From Planctomycetota bacterium (GTDB lineage: Bacteria > Planctomycetota > Planctomycetia > Planctomycetales > Planctomycetaceae): 64,000 nt of DNA. Below the pieces are notes generated by a model that saw only the letters and a list, made by a program, of their open reading frames with translations, made no database searches and was not told where the DNA came from. The stretch spans positions 53,082-117,081 of the forward strand of contig JAURQH010000067.1 in assembly GCA_030836185.1 (NCBI GenBank), read 5' to 3'. How positions within the stretch are numbered: the stretch's first letter is position 1; every line of letters begins with the position of its first letter. Positions 26,235 to 35,038 of the stretch are shown piece after piece. The translations under genes were made by a program, and so were the position numbers.

Positions 26235-26257
26235 CAGGCCGGTAAAACCGGCCCTAC
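26235..26257 (-). repeat. REP palindrome, family 1, inverted (5' flank of RAYT)
   Basis: CAGGCCGGT-AAA-ACCGGCC then CTAC, the reverse complement form of the family 1 element. It fills most of the 41-bp gap between the RAYT start and the AbiJ-like stop. Confidence 0.85.
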
Positions 26258-26260
26258 AAG

Positions 26261-27115
26261 TTAAGGGTTATCATCGAGCAGTCCGCAATCGATGGCTTTA
26301 CCAATGATGAAGTTGATGAAAGCCGAGCAAGAGACAATCATATATTTGGCTTCGTGATAACCGACGTCTTGTTCATCAAAGATGGCGTGCCGAATGCCAT
26401 ATTGATCACTTGTATAGCCGTAGAGTTTCAAAAATCTCTGCTTCATTGCACCGTGAATTTGAATGTATTTTTCTAGTTCGTTGAGCGCCTCCTTGAGTCC
26501 CGAGGATTTCTTCGCGGTAAGCTTGTTGCAAAGAGATTCGACTGCACTAATCGCTTCTTTAATGGCATTTCGGTAATCCGGAGTGGGCTTTTTCCCGAGC
26601 ATCTTTAAGGCTGTTTCAAGATGTTCGTTCGCACCATTCAAACCATGTAGATCGGTGTCCGAAATCGCTTCTGAAATCGATACGACTTCACTAGGATTGG
26701 TTATGGGAACCAGCGAATCACCTACAAAACGATAACCAGAAAGTTCGCGTTCAAGAATGTGGTTTAATTGATTGGCAAACGAACTACTAGAATATTTTAT
26801 CTGAAGACCACACTTGTCGGAGTGTCGGGCAATAAATTCCATAAAATCGTATACCTCATACCATTCAAGTCGTTCATAATTCTGACTGATCCACCCCAGC
26901 GCGACTTCATCCAGACGAGAGATTTCATGTACAGGGCTTTTGAAGAATCCTCGCGAAACTGCCTCGGCAACTGCACTAAAGTCAGACAACCCAAGATCAA
27001 ATTTCTCATGAAACAGGTTACACAACGAATTGCGCAGAGCGTCATTCATCTCCTCGACTTGGATCGTTTGCGGAGATTCCGTGTAGCCATAACGTTCTGA
27101 AAATTTCTTGGCCAT
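26261..27115 (-). CDS. AbiJ-like abortive-infection protein (AbiJ N-terminal domain 4)
   Basis: 284 residues. The N-terminus KKFSERYGYTESPQTIQVEEM with DALRNSLCNLF is the AbiJ_NTD4 pattern; the C-terminal half (PDYRNAIKEAISAVESLCN, LYGYTSDQYGIRHAI, EAKYMIVSCSAFINFI) matches the usual partner region, a HEPN-like helical domain in published classifications. Such proteins are predicted phage-defence effectors, possibly RNases. The gene is more AT-rich than its neighbours (two 60-base lines counted at 37% and 43% GC). It has no obvious antitoxin. A transferred defence gene is the likeliest reading. Confidence 0.8.
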   Translation of the reverse strand: MAKKFSERYGYTESPQTIQVEEMNDALRNSLCNLFHEKFDLGLSDFSAVAEAVSRGFFKSPVHEISRLDEVALGWISQNYERLEWYEVYDFMEFIARHSDKCGLQIKYSSSSFANQLNHILERELSGYRFVGDSLVPITNPSEVVSISEAISDTDLHGLNGANEHLETALKMLGKKPTPDYRNAIKEAISAVESLCNKLTAKKSSGLKEALNELEKYIQIHGAMKQRFLKLYGYTSDQYGIRHAIFDEQDVGYHEAKYMIVSCSAFINFIIGKAIDCGLLDDNP

Positions 27116-27212
27116 GCTGTTCTTCTATTGGTACGCGATCAATAATCACATTACTGCCTAAATGAACATGCTACAGAAAGGCCTTTAAGTTGTCGATATG
27201 CAAGCTTTGTAT

Positions 27213-27235
27213 CAGGCCGGTGGAACCGGCCCTAC
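27213..27235 (-). repeat. REP palindrome, family 1, inverted
   Basis: CAGGCCGGT-GGA-ACCGGCC then CTAC; same family as the RAYT-flanking REPs, 1 kb upstream of the RAYT. Confidence 0.85.
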
Positions 27236-27241
27236 TTGTCT

Positions 27242-27281
27242 GTCGGGTTACGACTCGCTTTGCTCGACTAACCCGACCTAC
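27242..27281. repeat. long palindrome GTCGGGTTA...TAACCCGAC (family 5)
   Basis: GTCGGGTTA (27242-27250) pairs with TAACCCGAC towards the end, and an inner CGA..TCG stem surrounds a CGCTTTGC core. It abuts the family 1 REP by 6 bp. Confidence 0.7.
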
Positions 27282-27367
27282 GGCTTTGCATCAAAAAGTT
27301 GGTCGCTCAAACCGGTCTTGCCAAACTCGCCTACCAGAGTTAGCGTTCGTGGTTCGTTGAAATTTTT

Positions 27368-27397
27368 GAGCCGCTTGCTGGCGCCCAGCGGCTGATC
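27368..27397. repeat. palindrome GAGCCGCTTGCTGGCGCCCAG-type
   Basis: AGCCGC ... GCGGCT arms with an inner CTGG-CGC-CCAG hairpin; a distinct intergenic palindrome within the same gap. Confidence 0.5.
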
Positions 27398-27548
27398 AGG
27401 CGGAATAGCAATTCGGCTTTGATAATATTTCGATCAATTGAGTTGGAGAATTATGGCGCATTTCGTGCACCATGACCCAGTTCAACACGACACTCGATCT
27501 TTGACAATTTGAACTCATCACAACCTGCGGATGGTCCAGTTTTACTTC

Positions 27549-27571
27549 GTAGGCTGGGACGAGTCCCAGCA
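27549..27571 (+). repeat. REP palindrome, family 2 (GTAGGCTGGGAC)
   Basis: GTAG then GCTGGGAC-GA-GTCCCAGC, an 8-bp perfect stem. Shares the GTAG head with family 1 but not the stem sequence. Two more copies at 56214 and 56267. Confidence 0.8.
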
Positions 27572-27699
27572 AAAATTGTGAGAGTGGATCGTGAACATGT
27601 CAGGAACCTGTTCACTCATGGCCTCTTGTGCTTATCAGCAACCCATTTGACGAGCAAACGGGGCTACCCATATTGAGTCATTCACACATGAGTCCCAAT

Positions 27700-28179
27700 T
27701 TAGCAATTCGCATCCGCGTCTTCACCCATCGCCTCCAGGCGTTGCTGGGCTTCTTCGGGGGTGACATCTTCGATATGAGTCGAAATGGTCCAAACGTGAC
27801 CGAAGGGATCTTTGAGACAGCCGGTGCGGTCGCCGTAAAATTGGTCAGCCAACGGGCGTACCACTTCTCCTCCTGCCGCCAATGCCTGGGCGTAAATCTC
27901 GTCGACATTCTCGACATAAATCAGAAAGCTGGCGGACGTTCCTTCTAAAGTTGAAGGACTGATCGCGCCTGCTTCAGCGTTTTCATCGGCCAGCATCACG
28001 TGCGAATCACCAATCTGAATCTCGGCGTGCCCCAGTTTTCCATCCGGCATCGGCAGCCGAAACACTTCCTCTGCACCGAAGGCCTGCTTGTAAAACTCAA
28101 TGGCTTCTGACGCACCACGAATAAAGAGATATGGTGTGACGGAATGAAACTCGTCCGGGATTGGATTGATGCCTGTCAT
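27700..28179 (-). CDS. VOC-family protein (PhnB/glyoxalase-like)
   Basis: 159 residues of the vicinal oxygen chelate fold: VTPYLFIRGASEAIEFYKQAFGAEEVFRL, GHAEIQIGDSHVMLADE, LIYVENVDEIYAQALAAGGEVVRPLADQFYGDRTGCLKDPFGHVWTISTH. The late DPFGH with the HxE/DRxG context is the PhnB-type pattern. Function unknown. Start chosen at ATG 28179 (MTGINPIPDEFHSV); a longer frame to 28293 overlaps the neighbouring gene and lacks homology. Confidence 0.9.
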   Translation of the reverse strand: MTGINPIPDEFHSVTPYLFIRGASEAIEFYKQAFGAEEVFRLPMPDGKLGHAEIQIGDSHVMLADENAEAGAISPSTLEGTSASFLIYVENVDEIYAQALAAGGEVVRPLADQFYGDRTGCLKDPFGHVWTISTHIEDVTPEEAQQRLEAMGEDADANC

Positions 28180-28289
28180 GGTTGACGCTTGTTTGATGTA
28201 TGGGAAGGAGACTGTTCCTGAATTTCTGACCGGACGAAGCAACAGGCTCAAGAAAATCCCACGGGGAATGTGGATTCCCGCCTCAGCAC

Positions 28290-29042
28290 TCATGCCGCTT
28301 GTTGGTGATCCGTACCGGATTCAGTCGATTCCTTCAGCGTGTCGTTTTCCAGCGTGAAGTTCTCTTCGTGGGCTCGTAACGATTCCAGGACAGGACGCTC
28401 CCAGCGAGAGAACAATTTCGGTAACGGCAAACGCTGATCAAGGCAAAGCCCTGCGATGAGAAACCCGATGGCCGCACCGGCACAGGTATCACTGAGAAAA
28501 TGAGCATCCACCTCAACACGCTGCATGGCTGCAAAAACTCCTAAGGTCAAAAATAACCAACGACCTCGCGGAAAGAAACAGGCGAGAATCACCGTCAACC
28601 CGACCGCCGAAGCGGTGTGTCCTGATGGAAATGATTTCATAGATCGGTCAATCGCCAGTCCACCTTCTTCCAGAATCGGGAACCAACCGATGAACGTGTC
28701 TCCCACGGTCATCTTCTTATTGATCATTTCGGGTCTTAGCCTGATGACACTCATCTTGCCAAGGTTTGCGGTAAGCCCCGCACCGAACGCCGCAAGCCCC
28801 AAACGTGGCGTCAATCGATATCCACCAGGAACCAGCAAAGCCACAGCGACAAGAATGATGATCGTCCCCACGCCGTGGGCCACAATCTCACTGAGGGTCA
28901 ATGAAGCTCGTAACAAACTGGGAACATCGTTCTTCAAAAAATAGCGAGCGATCTGCATATCCCACGGCATCGCGGCAAACGTCAGCGCGATCATCAACGC
29001 GGTGAAGAGATAGCAGATGCGAGAATGGAACGTGGTCGTCAT
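28290..29042 (-). CDS. PAP2-family membrane phosphatase
   Basis: 250 residues, about six membrane helices. The three phosphatase signatures are visible: KMSVIRLRPE (KxxxxxxRP), SFPSGHTASAVG (PSGH) and RVEVDAHFLSDTCAG (SRxxxxxHxxxD). Probably dephosphorylates undecaprenyl diphosphate or phosphatidate at the outer face of the inner membrane. A soluble, acidic C-terminal tail of about 45 residues (ENDTLKESTESGTDHQQAA) is unusual. Its stop lies 110 bp from the VOC start. Confidence 0.9.
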   Translation of the reverse strand: MTTTFHSRICYLFTALMIALTFAAMPWDMQIARYFLKNDVPSLLRASLTLSEIVAHGVGTIIILVAVALLVPGGYRLTPRLGLAAFGAGLTANLGKMSVIRLRPEMINKKMTVGDTFIGWFPILEEGGLAIDRSMKSFPSGHTASAVGLTVILACFFPRGRWLFLTLGVFAAMQRVEVDAHFLSDTCAGAAIGFLIAGLCLDQRLPLPKLFSRWERPVLESLRAHEENFTLENDTLKESTESGTDHQQAA

Positions 29043-29162
29043 GAGAGAATTTCAAACGATGCTGGAAACACGAGGAAGCATAGCAAATCCGTCCTTTCAG
29101 ACAAAGAGGATTTGAGCAAAAACAGGCGTTAAGTATTCGTTCAAACCCAAGCTTTCTCAATT

Positions 29163-29693
29163 CTATTCTTTTCCATCCATCACTCGTTGCAGTTCCATCA
29201 CCATATCAGTGACTGTTCGTAAGTCTGAGGGATCGAGTTCGTCCATTCGATAATCGCGTCCCAACTCAGTGATGGCACCTCGTGAGACATCGAATATCAG
29301 AGCCCATGAATCGACTTTGGTCTTCTCCGTCATTGCAAAAATATCATCGTCTGGCCGAATCTGTGCAGGAGAAATATCGAGTTCGGATGCCAGAGAATTA
29401 CGAACTGCGAGACTCACTTCAGGTTGGGCATCGGGAACCTTTGCAACAAACTCATCATCGGATAAGGGTTCCCGATCAAAAAACAATTTTCCGAAAGCCT
29501 TTCGTCGTCGTATTACATTCCTGTAGGAAATTTGAAAAAGAACACTTAATGGAATCGCAAAACACATCGACCAGACCGCTGCGAACAGTCCATCTTGAAT
29601 TGGTGTTGGTGATCCAATCATCCAAAAAACAGCCGACACAAGCAGGAATATCCCGAAAATTGTGATCGAAAAACAGCCGAGAAAATGATTCAT
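29163..29693 (-). CDS. membrane protein with acyl-carrier-like C-terminal domain
   Basis: 176 residues from ATG 29693 (MNHFLGCFSITIFG). Two membrane helices fall within residues 5-60, then a basic loop (RNVIRRRKAFGKLFF) and a C-terminal domain: SLASELDISPAQIRPDDDIFAMTEKTKVDSWALIFDV. The IRPDDD...DS pattern resembles acyl carrier proteins (DSL around the phosphopantetheine Ser), here DSW, so a degenerate or divergent ACP-like fold is possible. I do not know the family. A longer frame to 29792 has no clear support. Confidence 0.65.
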   Translation of the reverse strand: MNHFLGCFSITIFGIFLLVSAVFWMIGSPTPIQDGLFAAVWSMCFAIPLSVLFQISYRNVIRRRKAFGKLFFDREPLSDDEFVAKVPDAQPEVSLAVRNSLASELDISPAQIRPDDDIFAMTEKTKVDSWALIFDVSRGAITELGRDYRMDELDPSDLRTVTDMVMELQRVMDGKE

Positions 29694-29938
29694 GAAAAGA
29701 CTTTTTGATGAGAAAGAGTCCACGTCACTAACAACTATCGTATCAGAAACAACAATGCGACTAGACACTGATTCGCGGCAACACTCACCCACACAATCGA
29801 TTCGACTTGCAACAGGATCAACAGTTTGATGACAATACCCTACCTAATACTACGCTCTTGAAGCAGACACGTTAGACTCTCGTGAGTTCGTCCGTTCTGA
29901 CAAAACCAACCGATCTCCGATCAACCCATCGATTGATT

Positions 29939-31723
29939 ATGAATACTCAAGTCCATCATAAAGCGTCCGCAAAAGATGCCAGCGCTTTTGAGCACGGCGT
30001 CCTCGGCGAGTTACCGGCCACGGCGATCTGCGGCAACGATATTACTTCGTCTTGCCTGTACGTGTCGTCGCTCTCGATTATCGCGGCGGGACAATGGGCG
30101 CCGGTCTCTTTGCTGATTGTGGCGGTGCTGCTGTATTTGTTCCGCACCATTTACGCGGAAGTGGTCGGTGCACTTCCGCTCAACGGGGGAGCGTACAATG
30201 CGCTGCTCAACACCACCAGCAAGTTTCGCGCGTCGGTCGCCGCCTGCTTGACGATCTTGTCTTACATGGCGACGGCCGTGATCTCGGCGAATGAAGCGAT
30301 TCATTATGCCGACCATTTATGGCATGGGATCCCGGTGATTCCCGTGACCATCGGTTTGCTGGCGTTGTTCATGATCTTATCGATTATTGGAATTACTGAA
30401 TCGGCCGCGGTGGCGGTCGGCATTTTTCTCTTTCATATCGCGACTCTGACAACTCTGTTGTGCGTGGGAGGTTTCTATGTCTTCCAAAACGGCACAGGGC
30501 AGTTGATTGAGAATTATCAACAACCTTTAACGGCACCGAATCTACCGACAGTCTTATTCCTCGGCTTTTGCGCGGCCATGCTGGGGATCTCGGGGTTTGA
30601 AAGTTCGTCTAACTTTGTCGAAGAGCAAAAAGAAGGAGTCTTCCCAAAAACGCTCCGCAATATGTGGCTGGCCGTCTCTTTCTTCAACCCGATGATGGCA
30701 CTTCTGGCGCTATCACTCATTCCGATGGGAGATGTCGAGAATCATAAAGAAACTCTCCTCTCTCATATGGGAGAAATTGCTGGCGGGAACTGGTTGTCCT
30801 GGATGATTTCAATAGACGCGATCCTAGTGCTCAGCGGTGCCGTGCTGACCAGTTATGTCGGTGTGAATGGACTTGTCCGCCGCATGACTCTCGACCGTTG
30901 CCTACCGCAATTTTTGTTGAAAACCAATTCTCGAGGAACGACTCATCGAATCATCATCGCCTTTTTTGCACTGGCCGTCTCGGTCTTAATCATCACGAAT
31001 GGAGTGATCGAAGCGCTTGCGGGCGTTTATATTCTGTCCTTCCTGTCCGTGATGGCATTGTTCGCATTGGGCAACGTCTTACTCAAAGTCGCTCGCGGAC
31101 GATTACCTCGACCAGTCAAAGCCTCTTGGATTGCCGTGATTATTGCGATGACCGCCGTGATGGCGGGACTGATCGGCAATGCAGTCATCAATCCCGAGTT
31201 CTTGGTTGTCTTTCTGCAATACTTCATCCCAGCCATGGCGATCATTATGATCATGCTGGGGCGGATCACGATTCTCAAAGGATGCCTGTTCATCGTACGC
31301 ACCATCAGCACTTCGATTAGTCGAATGTCAAACAAATTGTCCGATAGCATTCGCGAGAAGATCGAAGACATCAATTCACAGCAGATGGTCTTTTTCACAC
31401 GCGGCGACAACATTGCCAACCTGAATAACGCGATGCTGTATGTAAACCGGAACGAACAAACCAACCGCATCAAGTTTGTCACGGTCGCACCGAATTCTGA
31501 TGATGTTCCGTCAAAACTCGCGCAAGACATCGATTTTCTCGACAAAGCCTACCCCGACACCGATATTGAGTTCGTATTGATTGAAGGAACCTTCGGACCA
31601 GACATGATTCAGCAACTCTCCGAAGAATGGGACATCCCGACCAACCTGATGTTCATCGGCTCACACGGCGGTGCGTTCCAATACAATCAAGCCAAACTGG
31701 GCGGCGTGCGACTGATTGTATGA
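29939..31723 (+). CDS. APC-superfamily amino acid permease with cytoplasmic tail
   Basis: 594 residues from ATG 29939 (a GTG at 29882 would add 19). Twelve hydrophobic segments from GELPATAICGNDITSSCLYVSSL onward, with the consensus FEHGVLGELPAT and GGAYNALLNTTS of the amino acid-polyamine-organocation superfamily. The C-terminal about 130 residues (DINSQQMVFFTRGDNIANLNNAMLYVNR...) are soluble and may be regulatory, resembling USP-like folds in related transporters; this is inference. Substrate unknown. Confidence 0.88.
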   Translation: MNTQVHHKASAKDASAFEHGVLGELPATAICGNDITSSCLYVSSLSIIAAGQWAPVSLLIVAVLLYLFRTIYAEVVGALPLNGGAYNALLNTTSKFRASVAACLTILSYMATAVISANEAIHYADHLWHGIPVIPVTIGLLALFMILSIIGITESAAVAVGIFLFHIATLTTLLCVGGFYVFQNGTGQLIENYQQPLTAPNLPTVLFLGFCAAMLGISGFESSSNFVEEQKEGVFPKTLRNMWLAVSFFNPMMALLALSLIPMGDVENHKETLLSHMGEIAGGNWLSWMISIDAILVLSGAVLTSYVGVNGLVRRMTLDRCLPQFLLKTNSRGTTHRIIIAFFALAVSVLIITNGVIEALAGVYILSFLSVMALFALGNVLLKVARGRLPRPVKASWIAVIIAMTAVMAGLIGNAVINPEFLVVFLQYFIPAMAIIMIMLGRITILKGCLFIVRTISTSISRMSNKLSDSIREKIEDINSQQMVFFTRGDNIANLNNAMLYVNRNEQTNRIKFVTVAPNSDDVPSKLAQDIDFLDKAYPDTDIEFVLIEGTFGPDMIQQLSEEWDIPTNLMFIGSHGGAFQYNQAKLGGVRLIV

Positions 31724-31762
31724 TGTGGATTGTCTAAACTCACCATAATAGGAAAACGATTG

Positions 31763-32218
31763 ATGCAGATTTGGGTTGATGCTGATGCGTGTCCGCGAGA
31801 TGCCAAAGAACTTCTCTATAAAACCGCTAAACGGACCGAAACGAAAACGACGTTTGTGGCCAATCAGCAAGTCCGTGTACCGGGATCAAAGTTCCTCGAA
31901 ACCTTACTCGTCACATCGGGAGCAAATGTCGCCGATCAGAAAATTGTCGAACTGATGCAGTCGGGCGACTTGGTCATCACTGCCGACATTCCACTCGCCG
32001 CCGATGTTGTCGAAAAAGGTGGCTTGGCCATCAATCCTCGCGGCGAACTTTACACCGACAAGAATATTGGCGAGCGGTTGGCAGTCCGTGATTTGATGGA
32101 CGGCTTGCGCGGTGGGGGAGAGATCACCGGCGGTCCGTCAAATTACAGCGACAAAGACCGACAAGCCTTCGCCAATCAGCTCGACCGCTCCATCACGGCG
32201 GCGAAAAAGAATGGTTAG
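31763..32218 (+). CDS. YaiI/YqxD family (DUF188) NYN-type protein
   Basis: 151 residues: MQIWVDADACPRDAKELLYKTA, FVANQQVRVP, VTSGANVADQKIVE, DLVITADIPLAADVVEKGG and ALNPRGELYT-type segment NPRGELYTDKNIGERLAVRDLMD. This is the UPF0178/YaiI family with conserved acidic residues of a PIN/NYN-like nuclease fold; activity is not established. ATG 31763 has an AGGAAAACGATTG leader, better than the upstream ATG at 31730. Confidence 0.93.
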   Translation: MQIWVDADACPRDAKELLYKTAKRTETKTTFVANQQVRVPGSKFLETLLVTSGANVADQKIVELMQSGDLVITADIPLAADVVEKGGLAINPRGELYTDKNIGERLAVRDLMDGLRGGGEITGGPSNYSDKDRQAFANQLDRSITAAKKNG

Positions 32219-32349
32219 TAAGGGTCGTTTTTTTCGTATTGGCAGCCATCAAATCGCCGTTTTGAATGAAATTTGCGTGAACTCTTCGGCCACATCGCTT
32301 ACCTTGTAAGGATGTGATTCGTACCTTTGACTCATGCGGAGACGCTCAC

Positions 32350-33753
32350 ATGGGCCTGTGGGATTTGTTGACCAAAGACATTAGTTTTTCGCGTGTGGAC
32401 CTCAAGTGGAGCGAACCCGCCCTTTACCGCATACGGCTGAAAAAAGATCTGCCATGGCGAGTGCTTCTGGTTCTTTCATGTTGGTTGGCCGCAACCGGTG
32501 GGCTGCTCATCATCTTCTCTCAGAATCAAAATCCAACCTCTCCTGGACTTGCCTGGGGGCTGGGCGTTGTCTTCGGCCTTCTCCCATCTGCCATCTTCTT
32601 CTTTTTCCGCAAAGATGATGTTGGCGGGAATATTGTCATCACCGAAGGACGCATCGAAGTCAGTCGGATTTATATCGGGCTGACGGCTCAATGGACACAG
32701 ACGAAAGTCTGGGATCTCGGTCTCACCAATCGATACCATCTCTGTCCTGCCGAGCAGTTAGGACACAGCTTTCATGCCTTGTTTTGTAAAATCAGTGGAG
32801 AATGGGAACTTCTCGGTGTCCCGGAAAAGATTGATCTCAAAAAATTGTCCGCTGTACTGGCGGCCGATGGTTCCGAGATCAAAATTGTCTCCAAAATTCC
32901 CGACAAGTTCACGCGCGGTTATTCTCCCGCCATCGCAGGAGGCTTGAGTCTTGTAGGGGCAGCTTTGTTGATCGTCGGGTTCATCCTGTATCAGCCGGAG
33001 AACGGTCTCCAACGACCACAGGAATTCGCCGATCTCCCCAATCCCGGTTTTACAGAGATGCAATTTCCCAACACACGCCCCGGAGCAAATCCTACTCCCG
33101 GCGACTCATCAACCGTTGACCGGCCTCCCTCCTCGACTCCCGAATCCAATGTGCCGGGCAACAATTCGTTTCCCATACCCGGTCAGGGGCCATCAACAAC
33201 TCCGACCCCTCAACCCGGCTTTTCGAACCGAGGTAATTTCCAGTCTCCTCAAGTGCCATCTTCTTCTTCAAATCCGTTCGGGCCTTCCTCCATTCCCAAA
33301 GCATCGAGCCCTCCAACAACTGTCCCTAATCCCACGATTTCTTCCAACACGAACCAGAAAGTCGAAGTGGGGACACGTTCCGAATTGATCGGTGGAGCGG
33401 GAGGATTCCCCTTTTCTCAAATCTCGCCAGAGCAAAAGCCTGTCCTCGGTATCCAGGTGCGCATGGGATCATGGGCCGGAATAGAGCATCTCGGCAAGGT
33501 CGAAGCCCTCTACCAGATGGCTCGTCCTACCCCCAACACAACGGTCATCGTCGCCAAGTCAGGTTATGTCCTCGGAGGGATTGAGATCAATGCGCCAAAA
33601 TTCGTAGACGGAATCAGACTTGTGTTCATGAAACAAACCAAGACGGGTGTCGATTCCTCAGATCATTATCAATCCAATTGGATTGGTATTGCTTCGCTAA
33701 AACCAACTCGACTGGAGAAAGAGGGGAAGCCGTCTTGGACTCTTTGGGAGTGA
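32350..33753 (+). CDS. membrane protein with Pro/Ser-rich linker and jacalin-like C-terminal region
   Basis: 467 residues from ATG 32350 (behind GGAGACGCTCAC). Two N-terminal helices (about 35-100: VLLVLSCWLAATGGLLIIFS; LGVVFGLLPSAIFFFF), one more near 200, then a linker of about 110 residues dominated by Pro, Ser, Thr and Asn (NPTPGDSSTVDRPPSSTPES). The C-terminal 110 residues begin GGAGGFPFSQISPEQKPVLGIQVRMGSWAGIEHLGKVEALYQ, which recalls the GGxGG...F...I...Y pattern of jacalin-like lectin repeats in planctomycetes; homology is inferred. Function unknown. Confidence 0.7.
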   Translation: MGLWDLLTKDISFSRVDLKWSEPALYRIRLKKDLPWRVLLVLSCWLAATGGLLIIFSQNQNPTSPGLAWGLGVVFGLLPSAIFFFFRKDDVGGNIVITEGRIEVSRIYIGLTAQWTQTKVWDLGLTNRYHLCPAEQLGHSFHALFCKISGEWELLGVPEKIDLKKLSAVLAADGSEIKIVSKIPDKFTRGYSPAIAGGLSLVGAALLIVGFILYQPENGLQRPQEFADLPNPGFTEMQFPNTRPGANPTPGDSSTVDRPPSSTPESNVPGNNSFPIPGQGPSTTPTPQPGFSNRGNFQSPQVPSSSSNPFGPSSIPKASSPPTTVPNPTISSNTNQKVEVGTRSELIGGAGGFPFSQISPEQKPVLGIQVRMGSWAGIEHLGKVEALYQMARPTPNTTVIVAKSGYVLGGIEINAPKFVDGIRLVFMKQTKTGVDSSDHYQSNWIGIASLKPTRLEKEGKPSWTLWE

Positions 33754-34018
33754 TCTACGCGGAGTGAACACGAAAGTTAGTGGCCAGAGTTAAGAAAAAT
33801 GCGGGATATGTATCGCCTTCTCATCTTGGCATGCACGGTCAGATTTTCAATGATTCCAAGACTGGAATGGCAAACATTCGGTCCTGACAGCCTGTTGAAA
33901 ACTTAATTCTGCCTTTCCCGTCTGCCCCGACTCTCGGAAGCCTCCATTTTCGACTCCAACTCCGTTAAACTAAGAGTGTTGCGTTCTTAGAGATACAATC
34001 CAGCCACAGGACTGAACA

Positions 34019-35038
34019 ATGGGCGATGAAAAAGACGTCAAACAGGATGTTTGGGTCGGTTTTGATCTGGGCGGCACCAAAATGCTAGCCGTGATCCTTG
34101 ATGAAAATCTCAAGCCTCTCGGTCGTAAACGGCGAAAAACGCGCGGCCATGAAGGAGTCGATGCCGGCTTGGAACGCATCGAAGAAACGATTGAGAAAGC
34201 ATTCAAAGATGCCGACATCGATCCCGCGCGATTACGGGGAATCGGCATTGGTTGTCCCGGAATCCTGGATCTGAAGAAGGGCATCATCAACGAAGCCCCC
34301 AACCTCGGCTGGGAAGACGCCCTGATCTGCGATTATCTGAATAAGAAGTTTAATGTTCCCGTTGTTCTCTTGAACGATGTTGATGCTGGCCTTTATGGAG
34401 AATTCCACTTTGGCGCCGCCAAAGGAGCCCATAATGCTTTAGGAATATTCCCGGGGACCGGGATCGGTGGTGCGTTCATTTATGAAGGCAAAATCCTGCA
34501 AGGGAATGGTCGCTCGTGCATGGAAATTGGACATATCCAGGTGATTCCGAATGGTCCTTTATGTGGATGTAGTCGTCGTGGTTGTCTGGAAGCAGTTGCC
34601 AGTCGCTTGGCAATTTCAGCAGCCATCGCACAAGCCGCCTATCGAGGGCAAGCTCCCTATGTTCGTGAACAGGCCGAAACCGATCTCAGCAATATTCGCA
34701 GCCGATTGATTTCTGAAGCAGTCGAGAAAGATAAAGTCGTTAAAGAGATTGTTCAAAACGCCGCCTATCAAATCGGTCTTGCGGCTGGCAGCATGATTCA
34801 TCTGCTCTCTCCTGACAAAATCATCTTAGGTGGTGGACTGGCGGAAGCTTTGCCCGATTTATTCAAGAAGGGGGTTAAGAGCGGCATCGAAGATTGGATC
34901 ATGCCGTCGTTCAAAGGCAGCTATGACGTGGAAGTCGCCAAGTTAGGTGATGACTCCGCCGTTCTTGGCGCAGCCGCATATGCACGCAACTCCTTTCAGT
35001 CAGAGAACGCACCGGAAGGAGCCACCGTTGCATCATGA
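34019..35038 (+). CDS. ROK-family sugar kinase, first gene of polyphosphate operon
   Basis: 339 residues. Phosphate-1 loop VGFDLGGTKMLAVI, phosphate-2 GTGIGGAFI, GIGCPGILDL, and the ROK zinc site GPLCGCSRRGCLEAVAS with the preceding EIGHIQV His. The family includes glucokinases and N-acetylmannosamine/fructo-kinases, and some polyphosphate glucokinases. The stop (ATGA at 35035-35038) overlaps the Ppx/GppA start, and the next four genes all concern polyphosphate or phosphate, so a sugar kinase using polyphosphate is a testable idea, not shown by the sequence. ATG 34019 is the only reasonable start. Confidence 0.92.
   Translation: MGDEKDVKQDVWVGFDLGGTKMLAVILDENLKPLGRKRRKTRGHEGVDAGLERIEETIEKAFKDADIDPARLRGIGIGCPGILDLKKGIINEAPNLGWEDALICDYLNKKFNVPVVLLNDVDAGLYGEFHFGAAKGAHNALGIFPGTGIGGAFIYEGKILQGNGRSCMEIGHIQVIPNGPLCGCSRRGCLEAVASRLAISAAIAQAAYRGQAPYVREQAETDLSNIRSRLISEAVEKDKVVKEIVQNAAYQIGLAAGSMIHLLSPDKIILGGGLAEALPDLFKKGVKSGIEDWIMPSFKGSYDVEVAKLGDDSAVLGAAAYARNSFQSENAPEGATVAS

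Larger units (their letters stand above)
27116..27699. other. 584-bp repeat-rich intergenic region
   Basis: Holds at least four palindromes of different families (27213, 27242, 27368, 27549). The short ORF over 27198-27395 is made of these repeats and is not considered real. No tRNA or other RNA gene is recognised. Confidence 0.6.

Noticed and set aside
27198..27395. 65-residue ORF
   Set aside because: Made of two palindromic repeats; composition is repeat, not protein.
33754..34018. Pho-box before the polyphosphate operon
   Set aside because: I could not find a convincing pair of CTGTCAT-type repeats; only a short CTAAGA...TCTTAG inverted repeat (33970-33990) is present.
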